From the NCBI GenBank assembly GCA_902627935.1, contig CACOLA010000002.1, forward strand, positions 124,001 to 188,000: 64,000 bases of DNA, written 5' to 3'. Below, piece by piece: positions 16,707 through 26,391 of the stretch (positions are counted from its first letter, which is position 1; each line of letters begins with the position of its first letter). The stretch comes from an uncultured Pelagibacteraceae bacterium (GTDB taxonomy: Bacteria; Pseudomonadota; Alphaproteobacteria; Pelagibacterales; Pelagibacteraceae). A program made the position numbers and the translations under genes. The notes below the pieces were generated by a model, which saw only the letters and a list, made by a program, of their open reading frames with translations, did no database searches and had not been told where the DNA came from.

Positions 16707-16943
16707 TTATTTACTTTTACTGGCCCACCACTTATCTAAAATAAAATACCAAATAGCATTAGCTAATGGTTCAACAATAGCATCTGTAAGAGCTATCCAA
16801 AAGGATACGTTAGCTATTAACATCAAAACAGAAATTGCTATAATAAAATGACCTATTGTATAAATAATTGTCCTTAAAATTGATCCTCTATTATTCTTAT
16901 AAATAGTACCTGCAGCTGATATAATTCCAGACGTAAGTTCCAT
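16707..16943 (-). CDS. DUF2061-like small membrane protein
   Basis: 78 residues with two predicted helices (about 23-43 and 45-66). The arrangement Arg-Thr-Ile-Ile-Tyr (ILRTIIYTIGHF) in the first helix, then LTDAIVEPLANAIWYFILDKWW, fits the DUF2061 family, whose function is unknown. Its start codon shares one base with the stop of the upstream oxygenase gene (TAATG), so the two are co-translated. The family call is from pattern only. Confidence 0.65.
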   Translation of the reverse strand: MELTSGIISAAGTIYKNNRGSILRTIIYTIGHFIIAISVLMLIANVSFWIALTDAIVEPLANAIWYFILDKWWASKSK

Positions 16944-17539
16944 TACTTTTTAAAAGGACTTTCTAACACACATGCAACAAGATGTATTCTTGCTTGCTCA
17001 CCTCCATTAAAAAAATTATGATATTTTGTGTTATTTGTTATCCAAACATTTCCATCAGCTGGAAGGTGTTTTGCAACATTTTCAATTACCATTGAGCAAC
17101 CTTTATTAGTAATGATCGGTACATGTAGTCTACACTCAGGATCTTTATGCCAGCTTAGGGTCGATCTTGGCTCTTTAAGTAACAACCTTACTCTACCTAA
17201 TTTAAATCTTTTATTGAGTGTGTCATAAACTTCCTTGAAATAAGTTTTCTCAAATTCAGGAATTAATTGTGTATACTTTGATTCATCTATATCAATATCT
17301 CTAGAAACTTCTTTTCCTGTATCATCTGCAATTGTCCAATACTTGCCTCTTATATTATTTCCACTAACAGAACTTTCGTCGTTTGGAATTTGATTGATTG
17401 GTATTGCTCCAAAATGAGTTACTCCAGGAGAATTAAATTTTTTCTTCGATAAAATTTTGTTCAAATCATTCTTTAACTTTACAATATCAAAGTTAAGTTC
17501 TGGTACTTGGTAAAAATCTTCAAAGCTCACATTAGCCAT
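16943..17539 (-). CDS. Aspartyl/asparaginyl beta-hydroxylase-like Fe(II)/2-oxoglutarate oxygenase
   Basis: 198 residues with a double-stranded beta-helix oxygenase pattern. LSWHKDPECRLHVPI supplies the H-x-D iron motif and substrate-side Arg; KYHNFFNGGEQARIHLV supplies the distal His and the Arg for 2-oxoglutarate. This arrangement is that of the Asp/Asn beta-hydroxylase family (AspH, LpxO relatives). The substrate, protein or small molecule, cannot be deduced. There is no membrane helix, unlike LpxO. It is 28 nt downstream of katG on the same strand and coupled to the DUF2061 gene. Confidence 0.78.
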   Translation of the reverse strand: MANVSFEDFYQVPELNFDIVKLKNDLNKILSKKKFNSPGVTHFGAIPINQIPNDESSVSGNNIRGKYWTIADDTGKEVSRDIDIDESKYTQLIPEFEKTYFKEVYDTLNKRFKLGRVRLLLKEPRSTLSWHKDPECRLHVPIITNKGCSMVIENVAKHLPADGNVWITNNTKYHNFFNGGEQARIHLVACVLESPFKK

Positions 17540-17567
17540 ATATATATCACTCTCTATTAATATTAGT

Positions 17568-19805
17568 TTAATTTAACTTCAAATCAAATCGATCTGCATT
17601 CATAACTTTAACCCATGCGGCAATAAAATCTTTTATAAATTTTTCTTGTGAATCTTCACATGCATACACCTCGGCTAAAGCTCTTAGTTGAGAGTTTGAA
17701 CCAAAAATAAGGTCTACTCTAGTGCCTTTCCATTTAACTTTTTTTGATTTTCGGTCGGTTCCAATAAATATTTGTTCAGATTTATCTGTTTCTTTCCAAG
17801 TTGTGTTCATGTCTAACAAATTTGTAAAATAATCATTTGTCAATACACCTATTTTTTTTGTAAAAACACCATGATTAGAACCATCAAAGTTAGTGCCAAG
17901 AACACGCAAACCACCTATCAGAGCTGTCATTTCTGGAGCTGTAAGTCCCATTAACTGAGCTTTGTCTATCAATTTTTCCTCAGAAGATACAATTGATTTA
18001 TGTCCATTTATATAATTTCTAAAACCGTCCGCCTCAGGTTCCAACAAGCCAAATGAATTTATATCTGTTTGGTCTTGTCTTGCGTCTCCTCTTCCAGAGG
18101 TGAATGGAACATTTACATTATATCCAGCTTTTTTAGCTGCCATCTCAACTCCAACTCCTCCTGCTAAAACAATCAGATCAGCCATAGAAACAATTTTCTT
18201 TTTGTTATCAAATTTATTTTTGATTTTTTTTAAAGCTGAAATAACTTTTGATAGTCTTGCTGGATTATTAACTTTCCAATTCTTTTGTGGCTCTAACATT
18301 ATTCTTGCTCCGTTAGCTCCACCTCTTTTATCTGAACCTCTGAACGTAGAAGCTGAAGACCATGCAGTAAAAACCATATCAGAAATTGATAGTTTTGATT
18401 TTAATAATTTAGATTTTAGATCATTTATATCTTTTGATTTAAGTTTATATTTGGGTTTATCTATTGGATCTTGCCAAATTAATTCCTCTTTCGGTACTTC
18501 ACTTCCTAAATAACAAGCTCTGGGACCCATGTCTCTGTGTGTTAGTTTGAACCAAGCCCTTGCAAATGCATCATGGAATTCTTTAGGATTTTCATGGAAA
18601 TGTCTTGTTATGGGTCCATAACTTGGATCAACTTTCATTGAAATATCTGTCGTTTGCATCATTGGAGGATGCATTACATTCTTGTCATGAGCATCAGGTA
18701 CCATCTTAATTTCTTGTCCATTCTTCTTTGGTGTCCATTGATGTGCACCAGCAGGACTTTTTGTAAGTTCCCACTCATGTCCATAAAGACAATCAAGATA
18801 ACCCATGTCCCATTTAATTGGGTTCTGCGTCCATGCACCTTCAATACCACTACTTATTGTATGAACCCCTTTTCCAGACTTATAACTACTATTCCATCCC
18901 GTAGATTGGTCTTGAATTTTTGAAGCTTCAGGGTCTGGACCTTTGTATGACTCTGAAGCTGCACCATGCGATTTACCAAATGTATGTCCGCCAGCGACTA
19001 ATGCTGCAGTTTCATAATCATTCATTGCCATTCTTCCAAATGTCTCTCTAATATCGTGTGCAGCAAGCAATGGATCAGGGTTAGCATCTGGCCCTTGAGG
19101 GTTTACGTAAATAAGCCCCATGTGTGAAGCTCCTAAAGGTTGTTCTAAATCTCTTTTTCCACTATACCTTTTTACATCTAACATTTCTTTTTCAGAGCCC
19201 CAATAAATATCGTCCTCAGGTTCCCAGATATCTACTCTTCCAGCACCAAAGCCAAAAGTTTTGAAACCCATTGAGTCTAATGCAACATTACCAACTAAAA
19301 TAAATAGGTCTGCCCAAGATATTTTTTTTCCGTATTTTTGCTTTATTGGCCATAAGAGGAGTCTTGCCTTATCTAAATTAACATTATCTGGCCAAGAGTT
19401 TAAAGGTGCAAATCTCTGATTACCTGTTCCTGCTCCACCTCTGCCATCTCCTGTTCTGTAAGTACCTGCCGCGTGCCAAGCAAGTCTAATAAATAAAGGA
19501 CCATAATGACCATAATCTGCCGGCCACCACTCTTGGGATTCGGTCATCAATTTTTTTAAGTCTTTTTTAAGAGCTTTAAAATTTAGCTTTTTAAATTCTT
19601 TCGAATAATTGAATTTTTTATCCATTGGATTTGATAAATCGGAGTGCTGGGCAAGAATTTTTAGATTTAGACTATTTGGCCAAAAATCCCTGTTCGATTG
19701 ACCTCTTCCAGCAGAAAATTTTGCTGGAGTTCCTGCACCCGTGAATGGACACTTAGCTAATTGATTTTTCTTAAAAGATTTACTTTTAAAATTCTCAGTA
19801 CTCAT
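17568..19805 (-). CDS. katG: Catalase-peroxidase KatG
   Basis: 745 residues, the full two-domain length. [19 protein letters not shown] and LSNPM open the protein as in the family. The distal haem site has Arg107, Trp110 and His111 ([10 protein letters not shown]), with Trp110 part of the Trp-Tyr-Met cross-link and the Tyr in [12 protein letters not shown]. The proximal His is in [10 protein letters not shown]. It removes hydrogen peroxide. Published cultured SAR11 genomes mostly lack catalase, so this is an accessory-looking function in a streamlined background. A strong promoter with an Irr-box-like repeat lies directly upstream, and irr is the next gene upstream on the same strand. Confidence 0.97.
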   Translation of the reverse strand: MSTENFKSKSFKKNQLAKCPFTGAGTPAKFSAGRGQSNRDFWPNSLNLKILAQHSDLSNPMDKKFNYSKEFKKLNFKALKKDLKKLMTESQEWWPADYGHYGPLFIRLAWHAAGTYRTGDGRGGAGTGNQRFAPLNSWPDNVNLDKARLLLWPIKQKYGKKISWADLFILVGNVALDSMGFKTFGFGAGRVDIWEPEDDIYWGSEKEMLDVKRYSGKRDLEQPLGASHMGLIYVNPQGPDANPDPLLAAHDIRETFGRMAMNDYETAALVAGGHTFGKSHGAASESYKGPDPEASKIQDQSTGWNSSYKSGKGVHTISSGIEGAWTQNPIKWDMGYLDCLYGHEWELTKSPAGAHQWTPKKNGQEIKMVPDAHDKNVMHPPMMQTTDISMKVDPSYGPITRHFHENPKEFHDAFARAWFKLTHRDMGPRACYLGSEVPKEELIWQDPIDKPKYKLKSKDINDLKSKLLKSKLSISDMVFTAWSSASTFRGSDKRGGANGARIMLEPQKNWKVNNPARLSKVISALKKIKNKFDNKKKIVSMADLIVLAGGVGVEMAAKKAGYNVNVPFTSGRGDARQDQTDINSFGLLEPEADGFRNYINGHKSIVSSEEKLIDKAQLMGLTAPEMTALIGGLRVLGTNFDGSNHGVFTKKIGVLTNDYFTNLLDMNTTWKETDKSEQIFIGTDRKSKKVKWKGTRVDLIFGSNSQLRALAEVYACEDSQEKFIKDFIAAWVKVMNADRFDLKLN

Positions 19806-19838
19806 TGATTTACCCTTAATTATTTTATCTACAAATCT

Positions 19839-19867
19839 TATTTATAACGATTCTAAAGAACTGTCAA
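19839..19867 (-). promoter_or_regulatory. Candidate katG promoter
   Basis: On the minus strand, TTGACA (19862-19867), a 17-nt spacer and TAAATA (19839-19844). The predicted start is about 19832, leaving a leader of about 27 nt with an AAGGGT Shine-Dalgarno-like sequence before the ATG at 19805. The -35 hexamer is a perfect consensus match. Confidence 0.7.
19841..19857. promoter_or_regulatory. Irr-box (ICE)-like inverted repeat inside the katG promoter
   Basis: TTTATAA-CGA-TTCTAAA matches the alphaproteobacterial iron-control element pattern TTTAGAA-N3-TTCTAAA, as I recall it, with one arm perfect and one base different in the other. It covers the -10 and most of the spacer of the candidate katG promoter, a typical repressor position. 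Confidence 0.6.
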
Positions 19868-19892
19868 TTGTATAAATTTGATAAATAAAAAA

Positions 19893-20291
19893 TTAATCTT
19901 CAAGCTTAACTAGAACTTCAACTGACTTAATTTTTTTTCCTTCAATTTTTTTTAAAATTTTTATTGGTCCAACATCAGAATTTTTAATGTCTATTAGTTT
20001 TTCTTCATTTAAGTCATAGAAATGATGATGGTCTGTAGTATTAGTATCAAAAAAAGTTTGATCCGTATTAATTGAGATTTTCTTTAAATATCCTTTCTTT
20101 TCAAAAGCATGAACAGTGTTGTAGACTGTAGCTAAAGATATTTTAGCATTAAGACTTTTCTTAATTTTTTTTGCTAAATTATTAATTGTGAAATGGAAAG
20201 TTTCTTTATTATTAAATAAAACTTCACATATTTGTAGTCTTTGCTTGGTAGGTCTTAATCCAGAATTTCTCAGTTTTTCAATATATTTCAC
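19893..20291 (-). CDS. irr: Fur-family regulator, Irr type
   Basis: The ORF track runs to 20552 through fabA, but family alignment begins near KYIEKLRNSGLRPTKQR. The GTG at 20291 gives 132 residues starting there. The winged helix (ISLATVYNTVHAFEKKGYL) and the metal/haem region TTDHHHFYDLNEEKLID fit Irr more than classical Fur: a triple histidine and no C-terminal CxxC. Irr senses iron through haem status in alphaproteobacteria. The irr-fabA-fabB-fabI arrangement is conserved in the class. A 17-bp inverted repeat lies 16 nt before the GTG, and a candidate Irr box lies before katG downstream. Confidence 0.82.
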   Translation of the reverse strand: MKYIEKLRNSGLRPTKQRLQICEVLFNNKETFHFTINNLAKKIKKSLNAKISLATVYNTVHAFEKKGYLKKISINTDQTFFDTNTTDHHHFYDLNEEKLIDIKNSDVGPIKILKKIEGKKIKSVEVLVKLED

Positions 20292-20306
20292 AATTAAACT
20301 TAAAGT

Positions 20307-20323
20307 ATTTGTTATTAACAAAT
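20307..20323. promoter_or_regulatory. 17-bp inverted repeat upstream of irr
   Basis: ATTTGTT-ATT-AACAAAT is a perfect 7-3-7 inverted repeat between the divergent irr and fabA starts, 16 nt from the irr GTG. It does not match the Irr-box pattern. Its location suits an operator controlling irr, fabA or both. Confidence 0.4.
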
Positions 20324-20376
20324 CTAAAAGTATATTATATATGGTTAAAATCAAGTAAATATGGGTATCAAGTTGT

Positions 20377-20880
20377 ATGAAAAAAAACTCATTCACATAT
20401 GAAGAACTTATCAGTTGTGCCAATGGCCAACTTTTTGGCAAAGGTAATGCTAAATTACCGCTTCCACCAATGCTTATGTTTGATAGAATTACTGAAATTA
20501 ATGATGATAATGGTAATTTTAAAAAAGGTTCATTAAAAGCAGAATTAGACATAAAAAAAGATCTTTGGTTTTTTGATTGTCATTTTAATGGTGATCCTGT
20601 TATGCCGGGATGTCTTGGTCTTGATGCCATGTGGCAGTTAGTAGGATTTTATTTGGGTTGGATTGGAAATCCAGGTAAGGGTAGGGCTTTAGGAGTAGGA
20701 ACCGTAAAATTTACTGGTGAAGTTTTACAAAATGTAAAACTAGTAAAGTATGAAATAGATATGAAAAAAATTATGTCTCCAGGAGGCACAACTGTAGGTC
20801 TAGCAAATGGAATTGTTTTAGCGGATGATAAAAAAATCTATTCCGCTGAAAGCTTAAAAGTGGGATTATTTAAGGAATGA
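20377..20880 (+). CDS. fabA: 3-hydroxydecanoyl-ACP dehydratase/isomerase
   Basis: 167 residues, hot-dog fold. The catalytic His is in [13 protein letters not shown] and the Asp in [13 protein letters not shown], both FabA-specific; [12 protein letters not shown] is a further FabA block. It makes the cis-3 double bond for anaerobic unsaturated fatty-acid synthesis. It starts the fabA-fabB-fabI operon, overlapping fabB by 4 nt (ATGA), and is divergent from irr. Confidence 0.97.
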   Translation: MKKNSFTYEELISCANGQLFGKGNAKLPLPPMLMFDRITEINDDNGNFKKGSLKAELDIKKDLWFFDCHFNGDPVMPGCLGLDAMWQLVGFYLGWIGNPGKGRALGVGTVKFTGEVLQNVKLVKYEIDMKKIMSPGGTTVGLANGIVLADDKKIYSAESLKVGLFKE

Positions 20881-22088
20881 GAAGAGTAGTAATTACAGGA
20901 TTAGGTATTGTATCTTGCTTAGGCAATAATCAAGATGAAGTTTACAAATCACTTCTTAATTCTAAATCAGGAATTTCTTTTTCGGAAGAATATAGAGAAC
21001 ATAATTTAAAAAGTCATATCCATGGAAAACCCGATATAAAACTTGAGGATCATGTTGATAGAAAAACAATAAGATTTATGGGATCAGGGTCAGCTTATAA
21101 TTATATAGCTATGAAAGAGGCAATTGAAGACTCAGGCCTTGAGGATAGTGAAATAAGTAATTTTAAAACTGGAATAGTTATGGGTTCTGGCGGACCATCA
21201 ATAGAAAATGTAATTTTAGCAGCTGATAAAACAAGGGCTAAAACTCCAAAATTGATGGGACCATTTATTGTACCAAGAACAATGGCAAGTACTGCTTCAG
21301 CAACACTCGCGGTACCTTTTAAAATAAAAGGGACGAACTATACAATGAGTTCGGCTTGTGCAACTAGTGGACACTGTATTGGCAATTCGATGGAATTAAT
21401 TCAAATGGGTAAACAAGACGTTGTTTTTGCAGGAGGAAGTGAAGAAATACATTGGGCCATGACCGCAATGTTTGATGCGATGACAGCCCTATCATCTAAA
21501 TATAACGATACTCCACAAACAGCTTCTAGAGCATATGACAAAACAAGAGATGGTTTTGTAATTGCTGGAGGTGGTGGAGTTCTAGTACTGGAAGAATACG
21601 AACATGCTAAAGCAAGAGGAGCAAAAATATATGCAGAATTGACTGGCTATGGAGCAACATCGGATGGTTATGACATGGTAGCACCATCAGGAGAGGGTGC
21701 TGTGAGGTGTATGAAAATGGCAATGAAGACAGCTAAAAATAAAATTGATTATATTAATACTCATGGGACGTCTACTCCAGTTGGAGATATTACAGAACTT
21801 AATGCTGTAAAAGAAACTTTCGGAGATAATATTCCAAAAATCAGCTCTACAAAATCTTTATCTGGGCATCCATTAGGAGCTGCTTCTGTTCACGAAGCGA
21901 TTTATTGTTTGATAATGATGAAAAATAATTTCATCGCAGGTTCAGCTAATATTAAAGAAATGGATGAAGAAGCTAAAAAATTTCCTATTGTTGCAAAAAC
22001 TGAAAAAGGAGCAAATTTAAATACTATTATGTCTAATAGTTTTGGTTTCGGTGGAACAAATGCTGCTTTAATTTTTGAGAGGATTTAA
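20877..22088 (+). CDS. fabB: 3-oxoacyl-ACP synthase I
   Basis: 403 residues. The thiolase-fold catalytic triad is visible: Cys in [10 protein letters not shown], His in [12 protein letters not shown] and His in [11 protein letters not shown]. FabB elongates the cis-unsaturated intermediate made by FabA. It sits between fabA (4-nt overlap) and fabI (2-nt gap), the standard unsaturated fatty-acid operon of alphaproteobacteria. Confidence 0.97.
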   Translation: MRRVVITGLGIVSCLGNNQDEVYKSLLNSKSGISFSEEYREHNLKSHIHGKPDIKLEDHVDRKTIRFMGSGSAYNYIAMKEAIEDSGLEDSEISNFKTGIVMGSGGPSIENVILAADKTRAKTPKLMGPFIVPRTMASTASATLAVPFKIKGTNYTMSSACATSGHCIGNSMELIQMGKQDVVFAGGSEEIHWAMTAMFDAMTALSSKYNDTPQTASRAYDKTRDGFVIAGGGGVLVLEEYEHAKARGAKIYAELTGYGATSDGYDMVAPSGEGAVRCMKMAMKTAKNKIDYINTHGTSTPVGDITELNAVKETFGDNIPKISSTKSLSGHPLGAASVHEAIYCLIMMKNNFIAGSANIKEMDEEAKKFPIVAKTEKGANLNTIMSNSFGFGGTNAALIFERI

Positions 22089-22090
22089 TA

Positions 22091-22876
22091 ATGAGTTTAA
22101 TGAAAGGTAAAAAAGGATTGATCATGGGTGTTGCTAATGAAAGATCTATTGCTTGGGGTATTTCACAAAAATTGGCTGATGCTGGTGCTGAACTTGGATT
22201 TACTTACTTAGGAGATGCTTTAAAAAAAAGAGTTATTCCTTTAGCAGAAAAATTAAATTCAAAAATAACTTTTAGCTGTGATGTTGAAAAAAAAGAGGAG
22301 TTAGTAAAACTATTTAAAGATATAAAATCGCAATGGGGTGAAATTGATTTTGTGGTTCATGCAGTTGCTTTTTCTGATAAGTCCGAATTGTCGGGTGAGT
22401 ATTTAAATACAACACGAGAAAATTTTTTAAGAAGCATGTTAATCTCATGTTTTTCATTTACTGAGGTTGCAAAAGAATCTTCTAAAATAATGAGACAAGG
22501 TGGAAGTTTATTAACTTTAACTTACGAGTCTACTAAAGCAATTCCAAATTATAATGTAATGGGTGTTTGTAAATCAGCTCTAGAAGCAAGTGTTAAGTAT
22601 TTAGCGAGAGATTTAGGCGCTAAAGGCATAAGAGTAAACGCCATAAGTGCAGGACCTATTAAGACATTGGCAGCTTCTGCTATTGGAGATGCAAAATTCC
22701 TATATAAATGGAATGAGGACCATTCTTTTCTCAAAAGAAATGTTGATATCCATGATGTAGGAAACTCAGCATTATATCTATTAAGTGACCTCGCAAATGG
22801 AGTTACTGGTGAAATCCATTATGTCGATGCTGGGTATAACAAAGTTGGAATGCCAGATCCAAAAAATATTTCATAA
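22091..22876 (+). CDS. fabI: Enoyl-ACP reductase (NADH)
   Basis: 261 residues of the SDR family. The cofactor loop is GLIMGVANERSIAWGI, with the FabI active pair Tyr-x6-Lys in YNVMGVCKSALEAS; AISAGPIKTLAASAIG is the substrate-binding loop near residue 190. It carries out the last step of each fatty-acid elongation cycle. It is third in the fabA-fabB-fabI operon and ends a few bases before the methyltransferase-like gene. Confidence 0.96.
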   Translation: MSLMKGKKGLIMGVANERSIAWGISQKLADAGAELGFTYLGDALKKRVIPLAEKLNSKITFSCDVEKKEELVKLFKDIKSQWGEIDFVVHAVAFSDKSELSGEYLNTTRENFLRSMLISCFSFTEVAKESSKIMRQGGSLLTLTYESTKAIPNYNVMGVCKSALEASVKYLARDLGAKGIRVNAISAGPIKTLAASAIGDAKFLYKWNEDHSFLKRNVDIHDVGNSALYLLSDLANGVTGEIHYVDAGYNKVGMPDPKNIS

Positions 22877-22880
22877 ATTG

Positions 22881-23609
22881 ATGATTGTAAAGTCTATAAA
22901 GAAATTATTAGTGAAATTATCAAGAGGAATATTTTACCTTATTCCAAAAGATTATAAGTTTCTTTTGAAATTAAATCTTCGAAATAAGTTACAAATAAAA
23001 TTAGAGGAAAATCTTGCGGAGGAAACATTTAATCATTTCAAGGAACATATTAAAAAGAGTGTAGTTTTTGAAGACAAGTGGTCAATAAGAAAATATGCAA
23101 TAGAAACTGCTTTATTGTCTGACAAAAATAAAGAATATTATTATTTAGAATTTGGAGTTTATACAGGATCAAGTTCAAATTTTTTGTCTAACTATGTAAA
23201 AAAAATTTACGCTTTTGATAGTTTTAAAGGTCTCAAAGAAGATTGGGTAGGCAAAGGGAAACCTAAAGGGTATTTTTCTTTAGACGGAAAAATTCCTATA
23301 CTTAATTCAAACGTTGAAGCAGTTGTTGGTTGGGTAGAGGATACTCTTGATGAATTTCTAAAAAAATATAATCCAAAAATTAATTTTATTCATTTTGATA
23401 TGGATACTTATAGCTCAACAAAATTTGTATTAGAAAAAATAAAACCCTATTTACTAAGAAACTCAATTTTACTTTTTGATCAGTATTACAATTATTTGGG
23501 TTGGGAACATGGGGAGTATAAAGCGTTTAAAGAAGTATTTAAAGAAAGTGAGTTTGAATATAAAGCTTTTAACACAACAAATAAAGAAACTGCAATTCTA
23601 ATTAAATAA
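22881..23609 (+). CDS. TylF/macrocin O-methyltransferase-like SAM enzyme
   Basis: The tracked ORF starts inside fabI (22785); the ATG at 22881, 4 nt after the fabI stop, is the natural start and gives 242 residues. YLEFGVYTGSSSNFLSNYV at about 92-110 is a SAM-binding loop with acidic partner IYAFDSFKGLKEDW, and FIHFDMDTYSSTKFVLE carries the metal-type acidic residues of the TylF/MycF family. Members O-methylate sugars or polyketides, but many environmental relatives have unknown substrates. Placement after fabI could be chance co-transcription. It ends 25 nt from convergent pnp with no visible terminator. Confidence 0.75.
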   Translation: MIVKSIKKLLVKLSRGIFYLIPKDYKFLLKLNLRNKLQIKLEENLAEETFNHFKEHIKKSVVFEDKWSIRKYAIETALLSDKNKEYYYLEFGVYTGSSSNFLSNYVKKIYAFDSFKGLKEDWVGKGKPKGYFSLDGKIPILNSNVEAVVGWVEDTLDEFLKKYNPKINFIHFDMDTYSSTKFVLEKIKPYLLRNSILLFDQYYNYLGWEHGEYKAFKEVFKESEFEYKAFNTTNKETAILIK

Positions 23610-23634
23610 TATAATCTCTAAAATGTATTAAATT

Positions 23635-25707
23635 TTATTCTGTTGCCTGCTTCATAGAAAGTTTGACTTTTCCTCTATCAAAACCAATCACTTTAACTTT
23701 TACCTCATCACCCTCCTTAACAACATCCGTAACTTTAGCTACTCTTTTATCTGCAAGTTCTGAGATATGAACCAATCCATCCTGTTTTCCTAAGAAATTT
23801 ACAAAAGCACCAAATTCCATGATCTTCATTACTTTGCCTGAGTAAATCTTATTTAATTCGGCTTTTGCAGTAATATCTTTAATCATTTGCATCGCGATGT
23901 TTCTAGATTCTTCATCAGGAGCAGCAACAGTTACTACACCTTCATCATTCACATCTACTTTTGCACCTGATTTTTCAACGATCTCTCTGATTGTTGCTCC
24001 ACCTTTTCCAATCACAGCTGCTATATCTTTTTTATCAACATTAATTTTTTCCATCTTTGGAGTATGTTTTCCAACATCAGATCTTGAGGCAGATAATGCT
24101 TTATTCATTTCACCTAAAATGTGAATTCTTCCGTCTTTCGCTTGACTTAATGCCTGCTCCATAATTTCAAATGTGATGCCTGTAATTTTGATATCCATTT
24201 GAAGTGAAGTAATCCCATCTTTTGTTCCAGCAACTTTAAAGTCCATGTCTCCTAAATGATCTTCATCACCTAAAATGTCAGATAAAACACTGAAATCGTC
24301 ACCCTCTTTAATTAATCCCATTGCAATACCCGCAACTGGCTCTTTAATTGGAACACCTGCATCCATTAATGCCAGAGATGTTCCACAAACAGTGGCCATC
24401 GAGGATGATCCATTTGACTCAGTAATTTCAGAGACTACTCTAAAAGTATATGGAAATGACTCTTTTGATGGTAATGAAGAATGGATAGCTCTCCACGCAA
24501 GTTTACCATGACCGATTTCACGTCTTCCAGTTCCAATTCTTCCAGTTTCACCTACAGAAAAAGGAGGAAAATTATAGTGAAGCATAAATCTTTCTCTTTG
24601 AAGACCATCAAGACTTTCAATTCTTTGTTCATCATCAGATGTACCAAGAGTAGCAGTTACTATTGCTTGTGTTTCTCCTCTCGTGAACAATGCAGAACCG
24701 TGAGTTCTTGGCAAAATACCAACTTCACATTCTATGGGTCTTACGTCTGATAAACCTCTACCATCAATTCTATTTTTATTTTTTAGTATATCTGTTCTAA
24801 CAATTGATTTTTCTAAACTTTTCAATTGACTATTTACATCAAGATCGGAATAATTTTCATCTTCTTCATAAAGCTTTTTTGCTTTATCAGTAATTTCTGA
24901 AATTTGATTTGATCTATCTTGTTTATCTCTTGTCGCAAAAGCCTTTTTAAGATCCTCGGTAAACATTTCCTCAAGTTTTTTCTTAACCTCAGAAAGATCT
25001 TTCTTTTCAACAGCCCATTCAGGTTTTTTGCACTCTTTTGCAAGTTCCTCTATCATTTTAATCACTGGTACAAAACCTTCATGACCAAATTTTACTGCAT
25101 TTAACATTTCCTCTTCCGTTAATCCTTTTGCCTCAGACTCAACCATAAGCACAGCATCTTTAGTACCCGCTACAACTAAATCTAAACTTGATTTTTCTAA
25201 TTCAGTTTTAGATGGATTTAAAACATATTTTCCATCAATAAATCCGACTCTCGAAGCACCGACAGGTCCCATAAAAGGCATGCCCGATATAGCTAATGCT
25301 GCTGATGAAGCAGTAATTGATAAAATATCGGCTTCGTTTTCTTTGTCATACGAGATAACAGTTGGTAACAACTGAACTTCATTTTTAAATTCGTCAGGAA
25401 ACAAAGGTCTAATAGGCCTATCAATTAATCTAGAAATTAACGTTTCACTTTCTGTCGGCCTCGCTTCTCTTTTAAAGTATCCACCAGGAATTTTTCCAGC
25501 TGCATAATATTTTTCTTGATAATTTACTGACAACGGAAAGTAATCCATATCTGGATTAACTTTTTTTGCTCCAACCACTGTTGCTAGAACGACTGTCTCA
25601 CCGCATTTTGCTATTATTGCACCATCTGCCTGTCTTGCTACTTTACCTGTTTCTAAACTTATTTTCTTACCTGCTACTTCAATTTCCTTTTTATATACTT
25701 TAAACAT
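23635..25707 (-). CDS. pnp: Polynucleotide phosphorylase
   Basis: 690 residues with two RNase PH domains, a linker helical domain, KH ([20 protein letters not shown] near 560) and S1 ([20 protein letters not shown] near 625) RNA-binding domains. It degrades RNA by phosphorolysis and also acts in tailing. [16 protein letters not shown] and [16 protein letters not shown] blocks are visible in the catalytic core. It is last in the nusA-infB-rbfA-rpsO-pnp run, 55 nt after rpsO. Confidence 0.97.
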   Translation of the reverse strand: MFKVYKKEIEVAGKKISLETGKVARQADGAIIAKCGETVVLATVVGAKKVNPDMDYFPLSVNYQEKYYAAGKIPGGYFKREARPTESETLISRLIDRPIRPLFPDEFKNEVQLLPTVISYDKENEADILSITASSAALAISGMPFMGPVGASRVGFIDGKYVLNPSKTELEKSSLDLVVAGTKDAVLMVESEAKGLTEEEMLNAVKFGHEGFVPVIKMIEELAKECKKPEWAVEKKDLSEVKKKLEEMFTEDLKKAFATRDKQDRSNQISEITDKAKKLYEEDENYSDLDVNSQLKSLEKSIVRTDILKNKNRIDGRGLSDVRPIECEVGILPRTHGSALFTRGETQAIVTATLGTSDDEQRIESLDGLQRERFMLHYNFPPFSVGETGRIGTGRREIGHGKLAWRAIHSSLPSKESFPYTFRVVSEITESNGSSSMATVCGTSLALMDAGVPIKEPVAGIAMGLIKEGDDFSVLSDILGDEDHLGDMDFKVAGTKDGITSLQMDIKITGITFEIMEQALSQAKDGRIHILGEMNKALSASRSDVGKHTPKMEKINVDKKDIAAVIGKGGATIREIVEKSGAKVDVNDEGVVTVAAPDEESRNIAMQMIKDITAKAELNKIYSGKVMKIMEFGAFVNFLGKQDGLVHISELADKRVAKVTDVVKEGDEVKVKVIGFDRGKVKLSMKQATE

Positions 25708-25762
25708 TTCATTTCCATTTCGTTTCGTTCGTTTCTTTCTAATCCGTTCTATCTAATTTGAT

Positions 25763-26011
25763 CTACTTTCTTATATTCAATTTCGACAGCACATTCTTGT
25801 ATGAGTCTATTTTATTTTTTTTTAAGTACTCTAACAATTTTTTTCTCCTATTAACTGCCCTCAACAACCCAACAGAAGAATGTTTATCTTTTTTGAATTG
25901 TTTAATATGTTTTGAGAGAGTTTCTATTTTATCTGTTAGCAATGCAATCTGAATTTCTGAAGATCCAGTGTCTTTATCATGAATTGCTAATTCTTTAACT
26001 TTACTGTTCAT
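25763..26011 (-). CDS. rpsO: 30S ribosomal protein S15
   Basis: 82 residues, slightly shorter than the usual 88-89. DTGSSEIQIALLTDKIETL and HSSVGLLRAVNRRKKLLEYL are the conserved S15 blocks binding the 16S central domain. The N-terminus MNSKVKELAIHDKDTG is compact. It sits between rbfA and pnp in the usual order. Confidence 0.96.
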   Translation of the reverse strand: MNSKVKELAIHDKDTGSSEIQIALLTDKIETLSKHIKQFKKDKHSSVGLLRAVNRRKKLLEYLKKNKIDSYKNVLSKLNIRK

Positions 26012-26022
26012 ACTTTATTTCC

Positions 26023-26391
26023 CTATTTGTTAGTTTGTTTAATTAAGTTTTCTATCTTTTCTGCATATTCGAAGGATTCATCTTTTCTAAAAAGCAATTT
26101 TGGTAGAAATTTCATAAAAACTTTTTTTGATAAAATTTTCCTTATATGAAACGAGTTTTCTTTTAATTTATTGATTGTCTCATCTGCATTTTTTCCTCCT
26201 AAAGGCATGACATATGCTTTTGCAATTTTCAAATCTTGGCTCATTTTTACCTCTGTGACTGTAATCATATTGGTCTCTAAATTTATTACTTTTGCCTCAT
26301 TTTTTATTAAGATCATACTTAAAGATTGTTTAATCATTTCTCCAACCCTTAATTGTCTTTGTGTTACAGGTTTACCTATTCTGTCAGCCAT
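26023..26391 (-). CDS. rbfA: Ribosome-binding factor A
   Basis: 122 residues, a KH-like 30S maturation factor. It begins with QRQLRVGEMIKQSLSMIL, then VTVTEVKMSQDLKIAKAYV-type strands and FLPKLLFRKDESFEYAEKI at the C-terminus, typical of RbfA. Its ATG overlaps the end of infB by 1 nt. The truB gene often found between rbfA and rpsO is missing here. Confidence 0.93.
   Translation of the reverse strand: MADRIGKPVTQRQLRVGEMIKQSLSMILIKNEAKVINLETNMITVTEVKMSQDLKIAKAYVMPLGGKNADETINKLKENSFHIRKILSKKVFMKFLPKLLFRKDESFEYAEKIENLIKQTNK

Noticed and set aside
18100-18513. 137-aa plus-strand ORF opposite katG (and 18654-18923)
   Set aside because: Antisense shadow of a strongly conserved coding region.
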